This document shows, piece by piece, positions 29,949 to 40,268 of a stretch of DNA of 64,000 nucleotides. Position numbers and translations under genes: made by a program. The notes beneath the pieces were generated by a model. That model did no database searches, had not been told where the DNA came from, and was given only the letters and a program-made list of their open reading frames with translations. The DNA lies in assembly GCF_027587025.1 (NCBI RefSeq), contig NZ_JAPPTI010000002.1, forward strand, positions 372,001-436,000, in the 5' to 3' direction. The DNA is from Vibrio sp. LaRot3. GTDB lineage: Bacteria; Pseudomonadota; Gammaproteobacteria; Enterobacterales; Vibrionaceae. Positions within the stretch are counted from its first letter, which is position 1; every line of letters starts with the position of its first letter.

Positions 29949-31154
29949 ATGTCTGCGTCTTTTCAAATCATTAAATTCACGTTTCTAATTGCCATTTTGA
30001 CTGCGGTTGGTCAAATGACCCAAACCATGTATGTACCTTCAATAGGTCAAATGGCAAATGAGTTTATTGTGACCCCAGCTACCCTACAGGCAGTGATGGC
30101 GTGCTACCTGATCCCTTACGGTTTTTCTCAATTCATCTATGGTCCACTATCGGACAGATTAGGCCGTAAACCGATCATTATTGCAGGTCTTGCAATCTAC
30201 ATCGTTGGCACAATTGTGGCCCTATTTGCTGCCGAATATCACTGGTTTTTGATCGGTAGCTTTATCCAAGGCTTAGGTATTGGCTGTGGCGGTGCGATGT
30301 CTCGCACTCTAACTCGCGATTGCTTCTCAGGTAGTGAACTACACCGCGTAAATAGCCTAATTAGTATGTGCGTGATCTTCTCACCACTTATTGCCCCTGT
30401 ATTAGGTGGCGTATTAACCGAATCTTTCGGTTGGCGCTCTAGCTACTTGTTCTTGGCACTATTTGGTATTGCAGTCGCTATTACTATGATGACTAGCTTT
30501 GATGAGACACTACCAGTTGAAAAGCGTCGCTATGAAAAAGTGACCACAAGCTATAAGTTCGTTTTATCGGATAAGCGCTTCCAAGGCTTTTTAATCTGCC
30601 TAGTTGCGACCTTCTCTGGTATTGCAATCTTTGAAGCCGCTGCAGGCGTGCTGTTGGCTGGCGTACTTGGCTTACCTGCTACCACAGTTAGCTTACTGTT
30701 TGTATTACCGATTCCGGGTTATTTGGTAGGTGCAGCACTGTCTAGCATCATTGCAGCGAAGCGCGGTGAAAACGCAGCGCTTATGTTCGGCTTGTTTGCC
30801 ATTGCACTAGGAGCATTCGTGATCCTTATCCCGGGAGCGATGGGCTATACCTCAGCTGAAACCTTAGTTGGTGGTGCGGCACTGTACTTTTTAGGTGCGG
30901 GTATCTTGTTCCCTGCTGCGACAACGCGCGCGCTGTCACCATTCCCTTACCATGCAGGAACGGGCGGTGCACTGTTAGGCGGGATCCAAAACCTAGGCGC
31001 AGGTATTGCGACATTAGGTGCATCGATGATTCCTGCACACGATCAGTTCCCACTGGGTGTTCTGATGCTACTGATGGCAATCTTGGCCATGATAGGTCTA
31101 TTGCGTGTTAACCAAAAACACGACCCATCAAACGAGATGCCGTTAGCAGTATAG
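29949..31154 (+). CDS. emrD: MFS multidrug exporter, EmrD-like (Bcr/CflA family)
   Basis: A 401-residue inner-membrane protein with 12 membrane segments. Motif A of MFS drug/H+ antiporters is FIYGPLSDRLGRKPII near residue 60. The N-terminus (TAVGQMTQTMYVPSIGQMA) and the 12-segment length match the EmrD/Bcr group, and Vibrio EmrD homologues begin in the same way. It exports drugs or amphipathic compounds with proton antiport. The ATG at 29949 is preferred; an upstream TTG adds 15 residues without support. Ends before a bidirectional terminator. Confidence 0.85.
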   Translation: MSASFQIIKFTFLIAILTAVGQMTQTMYVPSIGQMANEFIVTPATLQAVMACYLIPYGFSQFIYGPLSDRLGRKPIIIAGLAIYIVGTIVALFAAEYHWFLIGSFIQGLGIGCGGAMSRTLTRDCFSGSELHRVNSLISMCVIFSPLIAPVLGGVLTESFGWRSSYLFLALFGIAVAITMMTSFDETLPVEKRRYEKVTTSYKFVLSDKRFQGFLICLVATFSGIAIFEAAAGVLLAGVLGLPATTVSLLFVLPIPGYLVGAALSSIIAAKRGENAALMFGLFAIALGAFVILIPGAMGYTSAETLVGGAALYFLGAGILFPAATTRALSPFPYHAGTGGALLGGIQNLGAGIATLGASMIPAHDQFPLGVLMLLMAILAMIGLLRVNQKHDPSNEMPLAV

Positions 31155-31164
31155 AGCACGCATA

Positions 31165-31196
31165 AAAACGGGGAGCCAGTTGGCTCCCCTTGTTTT
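31165..31196. terminator. Bidirectional terminator between emrD-like and hopJ-like genes
   Basis: A 9-bp GC-rich stem GGGGAGCCA / TGGCTCCCC (31170-31189) with GT loop is flanked by AAAAA on the left and TTGTTTT on the right. It can serve both convergent transcripts. Confidence 0.87.
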
Positions 31197-31209
31197 ATCT
31201 CACACCCGA

Positions 31210-31554
31210 TTACTTTTCAGTAAGGGCTTTTCCTTCAAACTTAACTCCTTGCCAACCATGAGCAATGAAGTTGCGAATGTTCTGATGGTCTTCACCTTCC
31301 GGGTTCTGCAACACATCTTGACGATAGAAACGTCCAAATAGAGCTAAGGTTTGTTGCTCAGTTAAGCCATGTTGCTTGCCAAAAGCAAAAATCTTACACG
31401 AGCCATTGTTCTCATCTGCTTTATTGCGTGTCGTACCGTTGCTAAAAGCGGTAGGCGTAAATTGATAGTTCGCTTCTATCACTTGCATTGTCTGTTCAAA
31501 TTCAACGTCAGTTGATGTCGCTTTTACGCACTCAATAAAGTTATTCAATTCCAT
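31210..31554 (-). CDS. HopJ-type effector family protein
   Basis: A 114-residue soluble protein. It matches the HopJ family pattern: FQQTMQVIEANYQFTPTAFS-like N-terminal part, then NNGSCKIFAFGKQHGLTEQQ and ALFGRFYRQDVLQNPEGEDH, ending NIRNFIAHGWQGVKFEG. The name comes from a Pseudomonas syringae protein; in Vibrio it is a housekeeping-type protein of unknown function and no type III role is implied. The ATG at 31554 is taken rather than a GTG three codons upstream. Confidence 0.8.
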   Translation of the reverse strand: MELNNFIECVKATSTDVEFEQTMQVIEANYQFTPTAFSNGTTRNKADENNGSCKIFAFGKQHGLTEQQTLALFGRFYRQDVLQNPEGEDHQNIRNFIAHGWQGVKFEGKALTEK

Positions 31555-31615
31555 GTGATTCACTTACTTAATAAACATTCTGTTGATAGTTAGCTTAGTG
31601 TATTCCATATTGCGG

Positions 31616-32467
31616 TTAAGAGTCTAACGCTGTTGGGTTAGTTCGATGCTCACGCGGTGTTTTGCCGCTCCATGCTTTGAACCGAGCGCAAAAATTCGCG
31701 GCAATCGGGTAACCGACCATCTCACCAATGTGCTGAACGGCCCAGTCTGTAGAAAGTAATAGGCGCGATGCATATTCCATTCGCATTCTAGTGATGTGAA
31801 CTTTGGGGCTATGACCATAATATTGCTTACATAAGCGATGAAAATGCGGTGGCGAACATGGGAACAGCTCTGACACTTGCTCGACATCCCACTCTTTATG
31901 CAACTGCCTTTGTACCACATCAAACACGCGCCTCAGCCTGACCTGCTTACTGTTTATCTCATCATCCAAACGGGCATTAACAAGCCAGTCAAGTTGTTGG
32001 ATGGTTGATTCAATGACCTTACCACTGAGCTCGATTGGTAACATTCTGGCTCTCAGCAGCATCAACACTGCCGCATAGATCGCTTCAGCGGTTGAACTCA
32101 ACCGATAATCAATTTTATCTGCAATTAAACCGTTCCATTCCCAATCCGGTGAGAGAAAGACCCAAGCAATTTGCCACTCCTCTTGTTCTATACCAAAACG
32201 GTTTTCAAACCCAGCAGGCACAATAGCAAGTGAGCCTGCCTCTAGCTTAATATCGGTGTCTTTTCCTTTTAACCACCCTTGCCCCTTTACAGTGTAAAGC
32301 AGCATGTGTTTGTACATATTCGTTCGATGAATAGTGAACAACTCGCGACAGTGCGCAATACCACACTGGACAATACCAAAGCGCTCCAATTCAAGAATAT
32401 GATGGTCACTCACAAACTCATGTTGGGTTTTGTCTGAAATGTGAAGGCATTCTTGCTTATCACTCAT
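31616..32467 (-). CDS. AraC family transcriptional regulator
   Basis: A 283-residue regulator: an N-terminal cupin-like sensing domain (MLLYTVKGQGWLKGKDTDIK, LEAGSLAIVPAGFENRFG) and a C-terminal AraC-type double helix-turn-helix (EWDVEQVSELFPCSPPHFHRL, then ASRLLLSTDWAVQHIGEMVG YPIAANFCARFKAWSGKTP). It is divergent from the MATE exporter gene with 95 bp between the start codons, so it may regulate that gene. The ligand is unknown. Confidence 0.87.
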   Translation of the reverse strand: MSDKQECLHISDKTQHEFVSDHHILELERFGIVQCGIAHCRELFTIHRTNMYKHMLLYTVKGQGWLKGKDTDIKLEAGSLAIVPAGFENRFGIEQEEWQIAWVFLSPDWEWNGLIADKIDYRLSSTAEAIYAAVLMLLRARMLPIELSGKVIESTIQQLDWLVNARLDDEINSKQVRLRRVFDVVQRQLHKEWDVEQVSELFPCSPPHFHRLCKQYYGHSPKVHITRMRMEYASRLLLSTDWAVQHIGEMVGYPIAANFCARFKAWSGKTPREHRTNPTALDS

Positions 32468-32562
32468 AATGATAGTTTCGCATAATAATTGGATACTTAG
32501 AGAAAATACGCATTTTCGATAAAGAGATAAACTACCTGACGTAAACCAATAGGAGTAATGCG

Positions 32563-33948
32563 ATGTTCAACACAAGTCTTGATAAAGATTTTATTCGAAA
32601 CCTAATAAAGATAGGCTTGCCTGTGTCATTGCAATCAATGCTTTTCTCACTGTTAGGTGTGGTAGATATCTTGATGGTTAGCCAATTGGGCGAAGCAGCA
32701 ACTGCGGCAGTTGGCGTCGGTAACCGCATTTTTTTCTTCAACTTAATTGTGGTTGTTGGTATTAGTGGAGCAGTCAGCGTGCTAGCTTCGCAATACTTTG
32801 GCGCGAAAAATCTCGACGGAGTACGTATTACTCTGTTTCAATCTTTGGCGGTAGCCGTTTTGGTCACCACCCCATTTTCTATCTTTTATATGCTCTCACC
32901 TGACACTATGGTGTCGTTTATCTCTGATGACGCCACCTATGTGCATCTCGCCAGTGATTATCTTTGGATCACTGCAACCACACTGATCGCTACTGCGCTT
33001 GTTGTTCCTCTTGAAAGCGCATTACGCTCAGTGGGCGAAGCCAAACTGCCTACGGTAGTAGGCGTTTGGGCTATCGTCCTAAACGCAACGTTGAATGCGC
33101 TACTGATCTTTGGCTTGTTCGGTTTTCCTGAACTGGGTGTCGTTGGTGCGGCCATTGGTACGGCGGTATCCCGACTATTTCAAACCGTGCTACTAATTAG
33201 CATTGTTTATAAGCGTCACGCCTACTTGATTCCGACCATTACTAATATGAAGCAGAGTTTTGAACGGGTTAATTTACGTCGTTACTTTAAAATTGGCTTA
33301 CCTATGATCATTCATGATGCCGCATGGGCGGGTGGTATCTTGGTTTATAACGTGCTCGTTGGCCAATTAGGCGTTACTGAGCTTGCCATTATCTCGCTAC
33401 TCGCACCGATTGAAAGCGTGGTCATATCGGCATTCCTCGGCTTTGCTGTTGGCGCATCTGTAATTCTCGCTAACGAAATCGGCGCGAAAAACTATCAACG
33501 CGTTGAAAATACCGCTTGGTGGTACGTTAACATCAGTTGTTCGCTTGCTTTGGTCGTCGCTCTGCTCTGTTTCATTGCTAAACCGCTCATCTTTGCACTA
33601 TTGGCGATGACACCTATTTCAGATCCGACAATGGCTACAAATACTTGCCTAATCATGATTTTTGGCATGGTGTTAAAAGTGTTCAACATGGTAGGTATCG
33701 GTGGCGTGCTGAAAAGCGGTGGCGATATCAACTACTCGATTTTTATCGACCTATTTGGTCAGTGGGCAATCGGCATCCCTCTCGCCTACTACACAGGCTT
33801 GGTATTGGGTTGGTCTTTAGAATGGGTACTGATGATCATTTGGCTAGAAGAAATCGTGAAGATTGGGCTTACCACCCAACGCATACGCAGTAAAAAATGG
33901 ATTAATAATTTGGTGGATGATTATCAAGCCGAGCCATCAACCACCTAG
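32563..33948 (+). CDS. MATE family efflux transporter
   Basis: A 461-residue inner-membrane protein with 12 membrane segments in two MatE halves (FIRNLIKIGLPVSLQSMLFS and RRYFKIGLPMIIHDAAWAGG start the halves). It uses a Na+ or H+ gradient to export cationic drugs; V. parahaemolyticus has close relatives such as NorM and VmrA. The ATG has TAGGAG upstream. Divergent AraC regulator. The terminator at 33995 closes the gene. Confidence 0.9.
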   Translation: MFNTSLDKDFIRNLIKIGLPVSLQSMLFSLLGVVDILMVSQLGEAATAAVGVGNRIFFFNLIVVVGISGAVSVLASQYFGAKNLDGVRITLFQSLAVAVLVTTPFSIFYMLSPDTMVSFISDDATYVHLASDYLWITATTLIATALVVPLESALRSVGEAKLPTVVGVWAIVLNATLNALLIFGLFGFPELGVVGAAIGTAVSRLFQTVLLISIVYKRHAYLIPTITNMKQSFERVNLRRYFKIGLPMIIHDAAWAGGILVYNVLVGQLGVTELAIISLLAPIESVVISAFLGFAVGASVILANEIGAKNYQRVENTAWWYVNISCSLALVVALLCFIAKPLIFALLAMTPISDPTMATNTCLIMIFGMVLKVFNMVGIGGVLKSGGDINYSIFIDLFGQWAIGIPLAYYTGLVLGWSLEWVLMIIWLEEIVKIGLTTQRIRSKKWINNLVDDYQAEPSTT

Positions 33949-33994
33949 TAATAGAGCGAACCCATAACTTGCCAGTTACACCGCTGGCAAACAC

Positions 33995-34024
33995 AAAGCC
34001 CAACGATAACGTTGGGCTTTTCTT
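33995..34024. terminator. Bidirectional terminator after the MATE gene
   Basis: An 11-bp stem AAAGCCCAACG (33995-34005) pairs with 34010-34020 around ATAA and is followed by TTCTTTG. It separates the MATE gene from the convergent DUF4282 gene. Confidence 0.88.
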
Positions 34025-34037
34025 TGTCTATTCGGTT

Positions 34038-34292
34038 CTATTTTTTGTCCGCGATTTTTTGTAAATTTGAATTGATTTTGAAGATAACAATCATCAACTC
34101 ACACCAGATACGCGCACCGATAACACCACCGGCAATCTGTAAAATGCCGAAAACCACATCAGTAAAGTGGAAGTAGTAACTACCAAAGATGGTGAAAGCG
34201 CCGTTTACCACAGCAACTAATAACAACACCCAGTAAATCAATGTGATTAACTTTGGTGCCAACATCTTGTCAAAAAAGAACAGGTTTTTCAT
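34038..34292 (-). CDS. DUF4282 membrane protein
   Basis: An 84-residue protein beginning KNLFFFDKMLAPKLITLIYW, with two membrane segments and the ending ARIWCELMIVIFKINSNLQKI. This matches DUF4282 (YjgA-neighbour type small membrane proteins of unknown function). The conserved E-L-x-I-V-x-F at the end of the second segment is present. Confidence 0.8.
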   Translation of the reverse strand: MKNLFFFDKMLAPKLITLIYWVLLLVAVVNGAFTIFGSYYFHFTDVVFGILQIAGGVIGARIWCELMIVIFKINSNLQKIADKK

Positions 34293-34474
34293 AGTTTGTC
34301 CCAGTACCTATTTATTATATTCCAATGGCTTAGAGCACATTAGGGGCTGAAGAGCGCGCATCCTAACATAGATGTTTTATGAATAGAAAAGGACATTTGT
34401 CCGAAGCTATCGCTAGTTTTCGCACAGTGGGCAGTGAGTCACACTAATACCGGTCGGCAGCGTCATTACGGCGT

Positions 34475-34954
34475 TTAGTCAATACAAGTAGGCGTAAGCG
34501 CTTGGTACATTTCATTAAACCCATTAAGTGACAAGGTCACACTATCGTTATTGGTATCACCTTGAAGTTCAACCTTTAACTGGGAACCGCTATTAAACTT
34601 TTCAAGATGTTCGCTAGGTACCGTCGCCCAATGAGTCGAGCCCTTAATCCAAACGTCCATCGTAAATGGATCGTTTGAATCTATTCGTGTTTTAGCCGCG
34701 TATCCAAGCTCCTCACGACTCACCGAGTTAAAGAACAAAAGATTAACCCCTTCCGTAGTACAACGAAGTGCGATCGTATCACTAAATTCCGATTCTATCG
34801 GTTCAGTGACACCTAACATCACTGTGTTTTTTCCGTCGAAGCTTTTGGCTTCATACCTTTGCCAATCTTGATATTGTTGTGTGAGTTCGAGTTGAGCTGC
34901 ACTAGGTAAACTCGCGAGCGCGAAGCATGCTGTGATCAGTGTTTTTTTAAGCAT
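34475..34954 (-). CDS. Secreted VasI/TagO-like protein
   Basis: A 159-residue protein with a signal peptide (LKKTLITACFALASLPSAA). The mature part fits the VasI/TagO pattern: NTVMLGVTEP, TIALRCTTEGVNLLFFN (L-x-x-R-C element), AKTRIDSNDPFTMDVWIK and a C-terminal Cys (TPTCID). VasI proteins accompany type VI secretion, but no T6SS gene is near, so this is a stand-alone paralogue with unknown role. The two Cys probably pair. Confidence 0.6.
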   Translation of the reverse strand: MLKKTLITACFALASLPSAAQLELTQQYQDWQRYEAKSFDGKNTVMLGVTEPIESEFSDTIALRCTTEGVNLLFFNSVSREELGYAAKTRIDSNDPFTMDVWIKGSTHWATVPSEHLEKFNSGSQLKVELQGDTNNDSVTLSLNGFNEMYQALTPTCID

Positions 34955-35123
34955 AGTGGTTCAATTGTTATGGCCCTACTCTAGCTCATCGTTCGACATT
35001 CAGTGAGACTGATGAAAATATAGGGCCTATTGTTATTAGAACCGTGAATCATACCCTCGACAAACAATAATGCAAATCACTCTCGATTAGAGAGCGAGAT
35101 TTGGACAGCATTACTGTTCGCAT

Positions 35124-35774
35124 CTAGATAACAATAATACCCAAAGGCTCAAGCAACTGCTCTTGTTGCCAATCACATATCTTTACCCCATTAAGATCGA
35201 TTCTGCGTATGTTCAGTCCTAAAAAGTCAATGTGGCTTAAATCGCACTCTTGCATGTCAAACTGTTCCCATAACTCTTGAGAAAATTCCCCTCGGCTTAG
35301 ATCGGAGCCTTTAAATGACGCGCCCTGCAAATTTGCGCCTGTCCACCTATTCTCAAATAGGTCACACTTCTCAATGCATTGGCGCTCAAAGTTCGTATAA
35401 GACAAATTACACCCAGTGATATACGCCGAACAAAAATAGACATGATGACTCACTTGGTTAGAGAACTGGGTGCGGACGAAACTCGCCCCTTTCAAATCAC
35501 AATTACGCAGTTCTATCCCAAAACAATTCGCACCATAGAAATTGCTCATGGCCAACTGACAATGTTTAAAGCTCGCGTCTTTTAAGTTTGCATGCTGAAA
35601 CTGACAACCTTCAATGTCTCCAGATTCAATAAAACAACATTTATCGAATGTTGCTTCTATAAGTTGTGTACGACTGAAATCACAACGATAAAACTTACAG
35701 TTAGTGAAACTCTCATAGCTTAAGTCTTGGCCAGAAAAATTATGATTTTCAAATAGTTGATTTTCATAGCTCAT
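35124..35774 (-). CDS. qnr: Qnr family pentapeptide-repeat protein (quinolone resistance type)
   Basis: A 216-residue protein made of pentapeptide repeats (A/C-x-L/F-x-x). It matches Qnr throughout: HNFSGQDLSYESFTNCKFYR at the N-terminus, FIESGDIEGCQF, the two loops (CQLAMSNFYGANCFGIEL and HHVYFCSAYITGCNLSY), NRWTGANLQGASFKGSDLSRG and the C-terminal WQQEQLLEPLGIIVI. Qnr binds DNA gyrase and topoisomerase IV and protects them from quinolones. Start ATG 35774 with AAGGAG upstream; the open frame 16 codons further lacks one. Length 216 is typical. Chromosomal in Vibrionaceae and not part of the cassette array. Confidence 0.88.
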   Translation of the reverse strand: MSYENQLFENHNFSGQDLSYESFTNCKFYRCDFSRTQLIEATFDKCCFIESGDIEGCQFQHANLKDASFKHCQLAMSNFYGANCFGIELRNCDLKGASFVRTQFSNQVSHHVYFCSAYITGCNLSYTNFERQCIEKCDLFENRWTGANLQGASFKGSDLSRGEFSQELWEQFDMQECDLSHIDFLGLNIRRIDLNGVKICDWQQEQLLEPLGIIVI

Positions 35775-36158
35775 CGATATCTCCTTTAGTTGAGCTAAGA
35801 CTATCAGTAACTCCCCTTCCAATTCACTAAAAATAAAACCAATAAAAACAAAGAGTTAAAATCGTCAATTTTGCTATCAATTTGAGCTTCTAAGCCCCTC
35901 TAGAGACGAGTTGAGCTTTTAAAGCTACGCTCGCGCGAAAAAAATAGTTTTAGTTAACCATTAAGCTCATAGCGATTTCACACCCTATAAAACCGCCCCA
36001 CCTCAAATGCTCCTAACAATTGGATCGTTAGTTAATAGCCCCAGTGTCGTTTAATAAACAAATTGATTATTTCAACCAATTTCATTGACACGACACATTC
36101 TCATTTGATACTCATTATCACTTGGTACGTTATAACACTATTGATTAAAGGAGTAATA
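35775..36158. promoter_or_regulatory. Intergenic region between qnr and nikA-like genes, with Fur-like site
   Basis: 384 bp without a supported gene. CATTTGATACTCATTATCA at 36102-36120 resembles a Fur box (GATA and TCATTATC parts match). It lies about 40 bp before the substrate-binding gene. A- and T-rich tracts upstream of qnr may hold its promoter; no SOS (LexA) box was seen. Confidence 0.5.
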
Positions 36159-37709
36159 ATGAAATTTCTCGGTTGCCTACTTTCATTAGGTTTAGGCATG
36201 GCGAGCTTCCAATCTGCCGCCCAAATTAATTTTTCTTGGACGGTTAATGCTGGCCCAATCAACCCTCACCAAACTTCACCTAACCAGATGTACGCTCAAG
36301 CGATGGTTTATGAACCACTGGTTAAATACGCTGAAGGCGGTAAATTAGTACCGTGGCTTGCAAAGTCTTGGACGATTTCTGAAGACGGTACGCAATACAC
36401 GTTTCAATTGCGTGATGACGTAAAGTTCTCTAACGGCGAAATTTTTAACGCTCAAGCAGTAAAAGCGAACTTTGAACAAGTATTAAAGAACATCGATAAG
36501 CATCGTTGGTTAGAACTGATTAACCAAATAGATAAAGTTGACGTTAAAGATGAGTTTACGGTTTCTCTACACCTTAAAACAGCCTATTACCCAGCCCTTC
36601 AAGAACTGACGCTTGTTCGCCCTGTACGTTTTATGGCTCCGTCTGCTATGCCTAAAGAAGGACATACTGGCGAAGGTATCAAAAAGCCTATTGGTACTGG
36701 GCCATGGCAATTAAAAGAAACTGTCCTTGGCGTAAAAGACGTCTTTGAGCAAAACCCACATTACTGGGGTGAGAAACCAAACCACAAAGAAGTGGAAGTC
36801 GCGGTGATTGCTGACCCAAATGCCCGCGCTTTGGCATTTGAAAGTGGCATGGTGAACCTAATCTATGGCCTTGAAGGTCAAATATCTCCTGATACTTTTG
36901 ATCGTTTCAGTCAAGATCCATCACTTCACACAGGCTTATCTGACCCAATTTCTACTCGACTCATTGCCCTAAACAGCGCTCGCTCTGCAACGCAAGAACT
37001 GCCTGTTCGTATCGCTATGAACCATGCCATTGACCGCAAGTCGATCTCAAAAGGGATCTTCTATGGCACAGAGTCTCCTGCCTACACGTTATTTGCTCAA
37101 AACGTACCTTACGCGGATGTGCCGCTGAGTAACTATCAACACAGCCAAGAACAGGCAAAAGTTCTACTAGATAAAGCAGGTTGGAAAGTTGAATCTGGTT
37201 CTGACTACCGCGTAAAAGACGGCAAACAACTCGCTGTTGAACTGGTTTATCACGGGCACGATGCAAACCAAAAGGCCATTGCCGAAGTTATTCAAGCCAA
37301 CTTTAAACAAGTGGGTATCAAGCTGAATTTAACTGCCGAAGAACGCAGCCGTTTCTATAAACGCCAAAAAGCCGGTGAGTTTGATCTTATCTTCAACAAC
37401 ACTTGGGGCGCACCATACGATCCACATTCATTTGTCAGTGGTATGCGTAGACCTTCTCACGCTGACTATATGGCGCAAGCGGGTCTAGCAATGAAACCTC
37501 AAATCGATAAAAACATCGATGCGATCTTATCGAGTACCGATGAAGCGGAACGCAAGCAACTTTACGCAAAACTGCTAAGCACTTTGCATGAGCAAGCAGT
37601 CTATCTACCTGTGACTTACATGCGTATTACAGGCGTTGCTTCGCAGAAGCTTGGCAAACTGACTATGGGTGCAACTGTATTTGATATCCCATTTGAACAA
37701 TTAAAATAG
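36159..37709 (+). CDS. nikA: ABC importer substrate-binding protein, NikA family
   Basis: A 516-residue periplasmic binding protein with a signal peptide ([21 protein letters not shown]). It belongs to the peptide/nickel/opine SBP class: [14 protein letters not shown] opening ([20 protein letters not shown]), [22 protein letters not shown] and a central domain with [18 protein letters not shown]. NikA-type start region [16 protein letters not shown] is present. It captures nickel or a nickel-metallophore complex. Start ATG 36159 with AAGGAG upstream. First gene of a five-gene operon. The Fur-like site suggests control by metal status; NikR was not recognised. Confidence 0.82.
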   Translation: MKFLGCLLSLGLGMASFQSAAQINFSWTVNAGPINPHQTSPNQMYAQAMVYEPLVKYAEGGKLVPWLAKSWTISEDGTQYTFQLRDDVKFSNGEIFNAQAVKANFEQVLKNIDKHRWLELINQIDKVDVKDEFTVSLHLKTAYYPALQELTLVRPVRFMAPSAMPKEGHTGEGIKKPIGTGPWQLKETVLGVKDVFEQNPHYWGEKPNHKEVEVAVIADPNARALAFESGMVNLIYGLEGQISPDTFDRFSQDPSLHTGLSDPISTRLIALNSARSATQELPVRIAMNHAIDRKSISKGIFYGTESPAYTLFAQNVPYADVPLSNYQHSQEQAKVLLDKAGWKVESGSDYRVKDGKQLAVELVYHGHDANQKAIAEVIQANFKQVGIKLNLTAEERSRFYKRQKAGEFDLIFNNTWGAPYDPHSFVSGMRRPSHADYMAQAGLAMKPQIDKNIDAILSSTDEAERKQLYAKLLSTLHEQAVYLPVTYMRITGVASQKLGKLTMGATVFDIPFEQLK

Positions 37710-37750
37710 AACGACCAAATGCCAGCCGCAAGGCTGGCAAAGGACTCACC

Positions 37751-38695
37751 ATGTTATCTTTTGTTGTAAAGCGACTGCTGCTCGTCGTTCCCCTATTGTG
37801 GGCAGTATCGCTTATTATTTTCCTGTTCTTACGCCTAAGTGGTGCTGAACCTGCGCTCGCCTACTTACGTGCCGCCAACATCCCGCTCTCCGATCAGTCC
37901 ATCGCAGAAGCAGAGCGTTTTCTTGGCTTAGATAAACCTCTTTGGGAACAATATTGGGAATGGCTCTACAATGCCGTCCATCTAGATTTTGGCACCTCGT
38001 ACATGACAGGACGTCCTGTATTAGAAGATTTAATGTATTACCTTCCTGCGACATTAAAACTCGCCTCGTTCGCTTTAATGTTGACCTTACTGCTCTCTAT
38101 TCCATTAGCCATTTGGGCAGCCCGTTACCGCGATAAATGGCCAGACTTTACCATTCGAGGCTTAGCCTTTATTGGCGTTTCTATCCCTAACTTCTGGCTC
38201 GGTTTTCTGTTGGTTTTACTCTTTTCCATCCAACTAAAATGGCTTCCACCAATGGGTTACGGTGGCTTATCACACATGCTGCTGCCGGGGTTTGCCATTG
38301 CTTTCATGTCGCTATGTATCAATGCACGTCTGCTTCGAGCAAGCATGCTTGAAGTGAGCGGACAACGACACGTGCGCTATGCACGTATCCGCGGCATTTC
38401 AGATAGCCGTGTTGAGCGTACTCATATTCTACGCAACAGTTTATTGCCTATCGTGACCGCTGCTGGTATGCACATTGGTGAGCTGATTGGTGGTTCACTG
38501 GTCGTAGAGAGTATATTCAGTTGGCCGGGTGTGGGGCGATATGCCATCACAGCGATCAGCAACAACGACTACCCGATCATTCAGTGTTTCACTCTGCTAA
38601 TGACCACCATCTTCATCTTATGTAATTTGGTGATTGATATTATTTACGCTTGGCTCGATCCAAGAATTCGCTTGGAGGCCGCAGAATGTCAATGA
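37751..38695 (+). CDS. nikB: ABC importer permease, NikB family
   Basis: A 314-residue inner-membrane permease with six membrane segments. It begins [20 protein letters not shown] like NikB/DppB and has the EAA-type loop region ([21 protein letters not shown]) that contacts the ATPases. It forms the translocation pore with NikC. The stop overlaps the start region of the next gene by 10 bp, showing tight coupling. Confidence 0.85.
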   Translation: MLSFVVKRLLLVVPLLWAVSLIIFLFLRLSGAEPALAYLRAANIPLSDQSIAEAERFLGLDKPLWEQYWEWLYNAVHLDFGTSYMTGRPVLEDLMYYLPATLKLASFALMLTLLLSIPLAIWAARYRDKWPDFTIRGLAFIGVSIPNFWLGFLLVLLFSIQLKWLPPMGYGGLSHMLLPGFAIAFMSLCINARLLRASMLEVSGQRHVRYARIRGISDSRVERTHILRNSLLPIVTAAGMHIGELIGGSLVVESIFSWPGVGRYAITAISNNDYPIIQCFTLLMTTIFILCNLVIDIIYAWLDPRIRLEAAECQ

Positions 38696-39513
38696 TTCGA
38701 AATACCCCCATCAGCGCACTATTGGGCTTTATCGTTCTTGCGCTATTACTGTTTATCGCCATTTCGGCACCTTGGTTAGCGCCATACGATCCAAACGCAA
38801 TCGACCTGACTCAACGACTGCAAGGCATGAGTACCGAGCATCTTTTGGGTACAGACCATCTTGGCCGTGACACGTTTTCACGCCTAATCACCGCTACCTC
38901 AGTATCGCTTGGTGCCGTATTTGCCACCCTCGCGTTGATGCTAGTGATTGGCGTTGGTTTAGGTGGCCTAGCGGGGTTTGTTGGCGGTAGAACCGATCAA
39001 GTTATCATGCGAACCTGCGATGTTTTCATGACTTTCCCAACCGTCGTATTAGCGCTTTTCATGGTAGCTATTCTTGGTACGGGATTGGTTAACGTCATCA
39101 TCGCCATCGCCGTTACCCACTGGGCTTGGTATGCACGTATTGCCCGAAGCCTTGTGTTGTCGGTTCGCCATAGTGATTACTTGCGAGCCGCTAAACTCGC
39201 TGGAGTTCCTCCATTTGCACGTTTTCGTATCCACGTGCTGCCCAACATTATGGTTCAACTCATGGTATTGGCAACGTTGGATATTGGCCATGTCATGCTG
39301 CATGTGTCTGGTCTGAGTTTTCTTGGCTTGGGTGTGCAATCTCCTACTCCTGAATGGGGAGTCATGATTAACGATGCACGCCAATTTATTTGGAGCAACC
39401 CGATGCTCGTCATTTGGCCGGGACTCGCCATCTTAGTCAGCGTCATGGCATTTAACCTATTAGGTGATGCACTGCGAGACAAACTTGACCCGAACTTGGA
39501 GCACAGCGGATGA
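38686..39513 (+). CDS. nikC: ABC importer permease, NikC family
   Basis: A 275-residue permease with six membrane segments. [20 protein letters not shown] at about residue 60 is the DppC/NikC signature, and [20 protein letters not shown] precedes the coupling helix. The ATG at 38686 with GGAGG upstream is chosen; an earlier ATG at 38650 translates nikB sequence. Overlaps the end of nikB and the start of nikD. Confidence 0.85.
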   Translation: MSMIRNTPISALLGFIVLALLLFIAISAPWLAPYDPNAIDLTQRLQGMSTEHLLGTDHLGRDTFSRLITATSVSLGAVFATLALMLVIGVGLGGLAGFVGGRTDQVIMRTCDVFMTFPTVVLALFMVAILGTGLVNVIIAIAVTHWAWYARIARSLVLSVRHSDYLRAAKLAGVPPFARFRIHVLPNIMVQLMVLATLDIGHVMLHVSGLSFLGLGVQSPTPEWGVMINDARQFIWSNPMLVIWPGLAILVSVMAFNLLGDALRDKLDPNLEHSG

Positions 39514-40268
39514 AACTCGAACTAAACAACCTGTATGTCAACGCTGGCAAAACTCGCTTAGTCAAAGACATCAATTTGACCATTGAATCTGGTTCTGTAC
39601 TCGCTTTGGTTGGCGCAAGTGGCTCAGGCAAATCTGTCACTTGTTCCGCACTGTTTGATTTACTGCCTAACTCCTTAAATCATGAATGTGAAATACGCCT
39701 TGAAGGTCAACCAATCGATGTACGTAGCATTCGGGGTAAGCACATCACTTGTATCATGCAAAATCCTGCCAGTGCATTTAACCCGCTACAAACCATGCGC
39801 CAACATGGCTTTGAAACCATGCAAGCAAGCGGTCAACCGTTCTCTGAAGCTGCGCTGATTGAGGCTATGCAAGATGCAGGTTTGCAAGAATGCGAAAACA
39901 CATTGACTCTTTATCCGTTTCAAATGAGTGGCGGTATGTTGCAGCGTATGATGCTCGCACTTGCCCTCGTAAGTGGTGCACAATTATTAGTCGCGGATGA
40001 ACCAACCACTGACCTCGACCTTGTTGTTCAAGCTCATATCCTTAATCGATTGGAACAGATAAGCAAAAAACGCAATTTAGGTGTATTGCTGGTTACCCAT
40101 GATTTTGGCGTCGTTGCACGTTTGGCTGATCGAGTTGCGGTTATGTCTGATGGCCAGATTGTTGAACGAGGTTCGGTTGAGAAGATATTCCACCAGCCAA
40201 GTCACCCAGCGACCCAAGCATTGCTCAATGCCCATCTCTCATTGTACAAGGAGGTCAGCAATGGTTAA
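39510..40268 (+). CDS. nikD: ABC importer ATP-binding protein, NikD family
   Basis: A 252-residue ATPase: Walker A GASGSGKSVT at ~34, ABC signature MSGGMLQRMM at ~138, Walker B LLVADEPT at ~158 and the switch His in LLVTHDF. It starts at the overlapping ATG (4 bp with nikC). It pairs with the next gene as the two different ATPases of the importer, as in NikDE, OppDF or DppDF. The C-terminus HPATQALLNAHL is typical for the D subunit. Confidence 0.86.
   Translation: MKLELNNLYVNAGKTRLVKDINLTIESGSVLALVGASGSGKSVTCSALFDLLPNSLNHECEIRLEGQPIDVRSIRGKHITCIMQNPASAFNPLQTMRQHGFETMQASGQPFSEAALIEAMQDAGLQECENTLTLYPFQMSGGMLQRMMLALALVSGAQLLVADEPTTDLDLVVQAHILNRLEQISKKRNLGVLLVTHDFGVVARLADRVAVMSDGQIVERGSVEKIFHQPSHPATQALLNAHLSLYKEVSNG

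Noticed and set aside
32035..33155. Small frames antisense to the AraC and MATE genes
   Set aside because: Shadow frames inside well supported genes.
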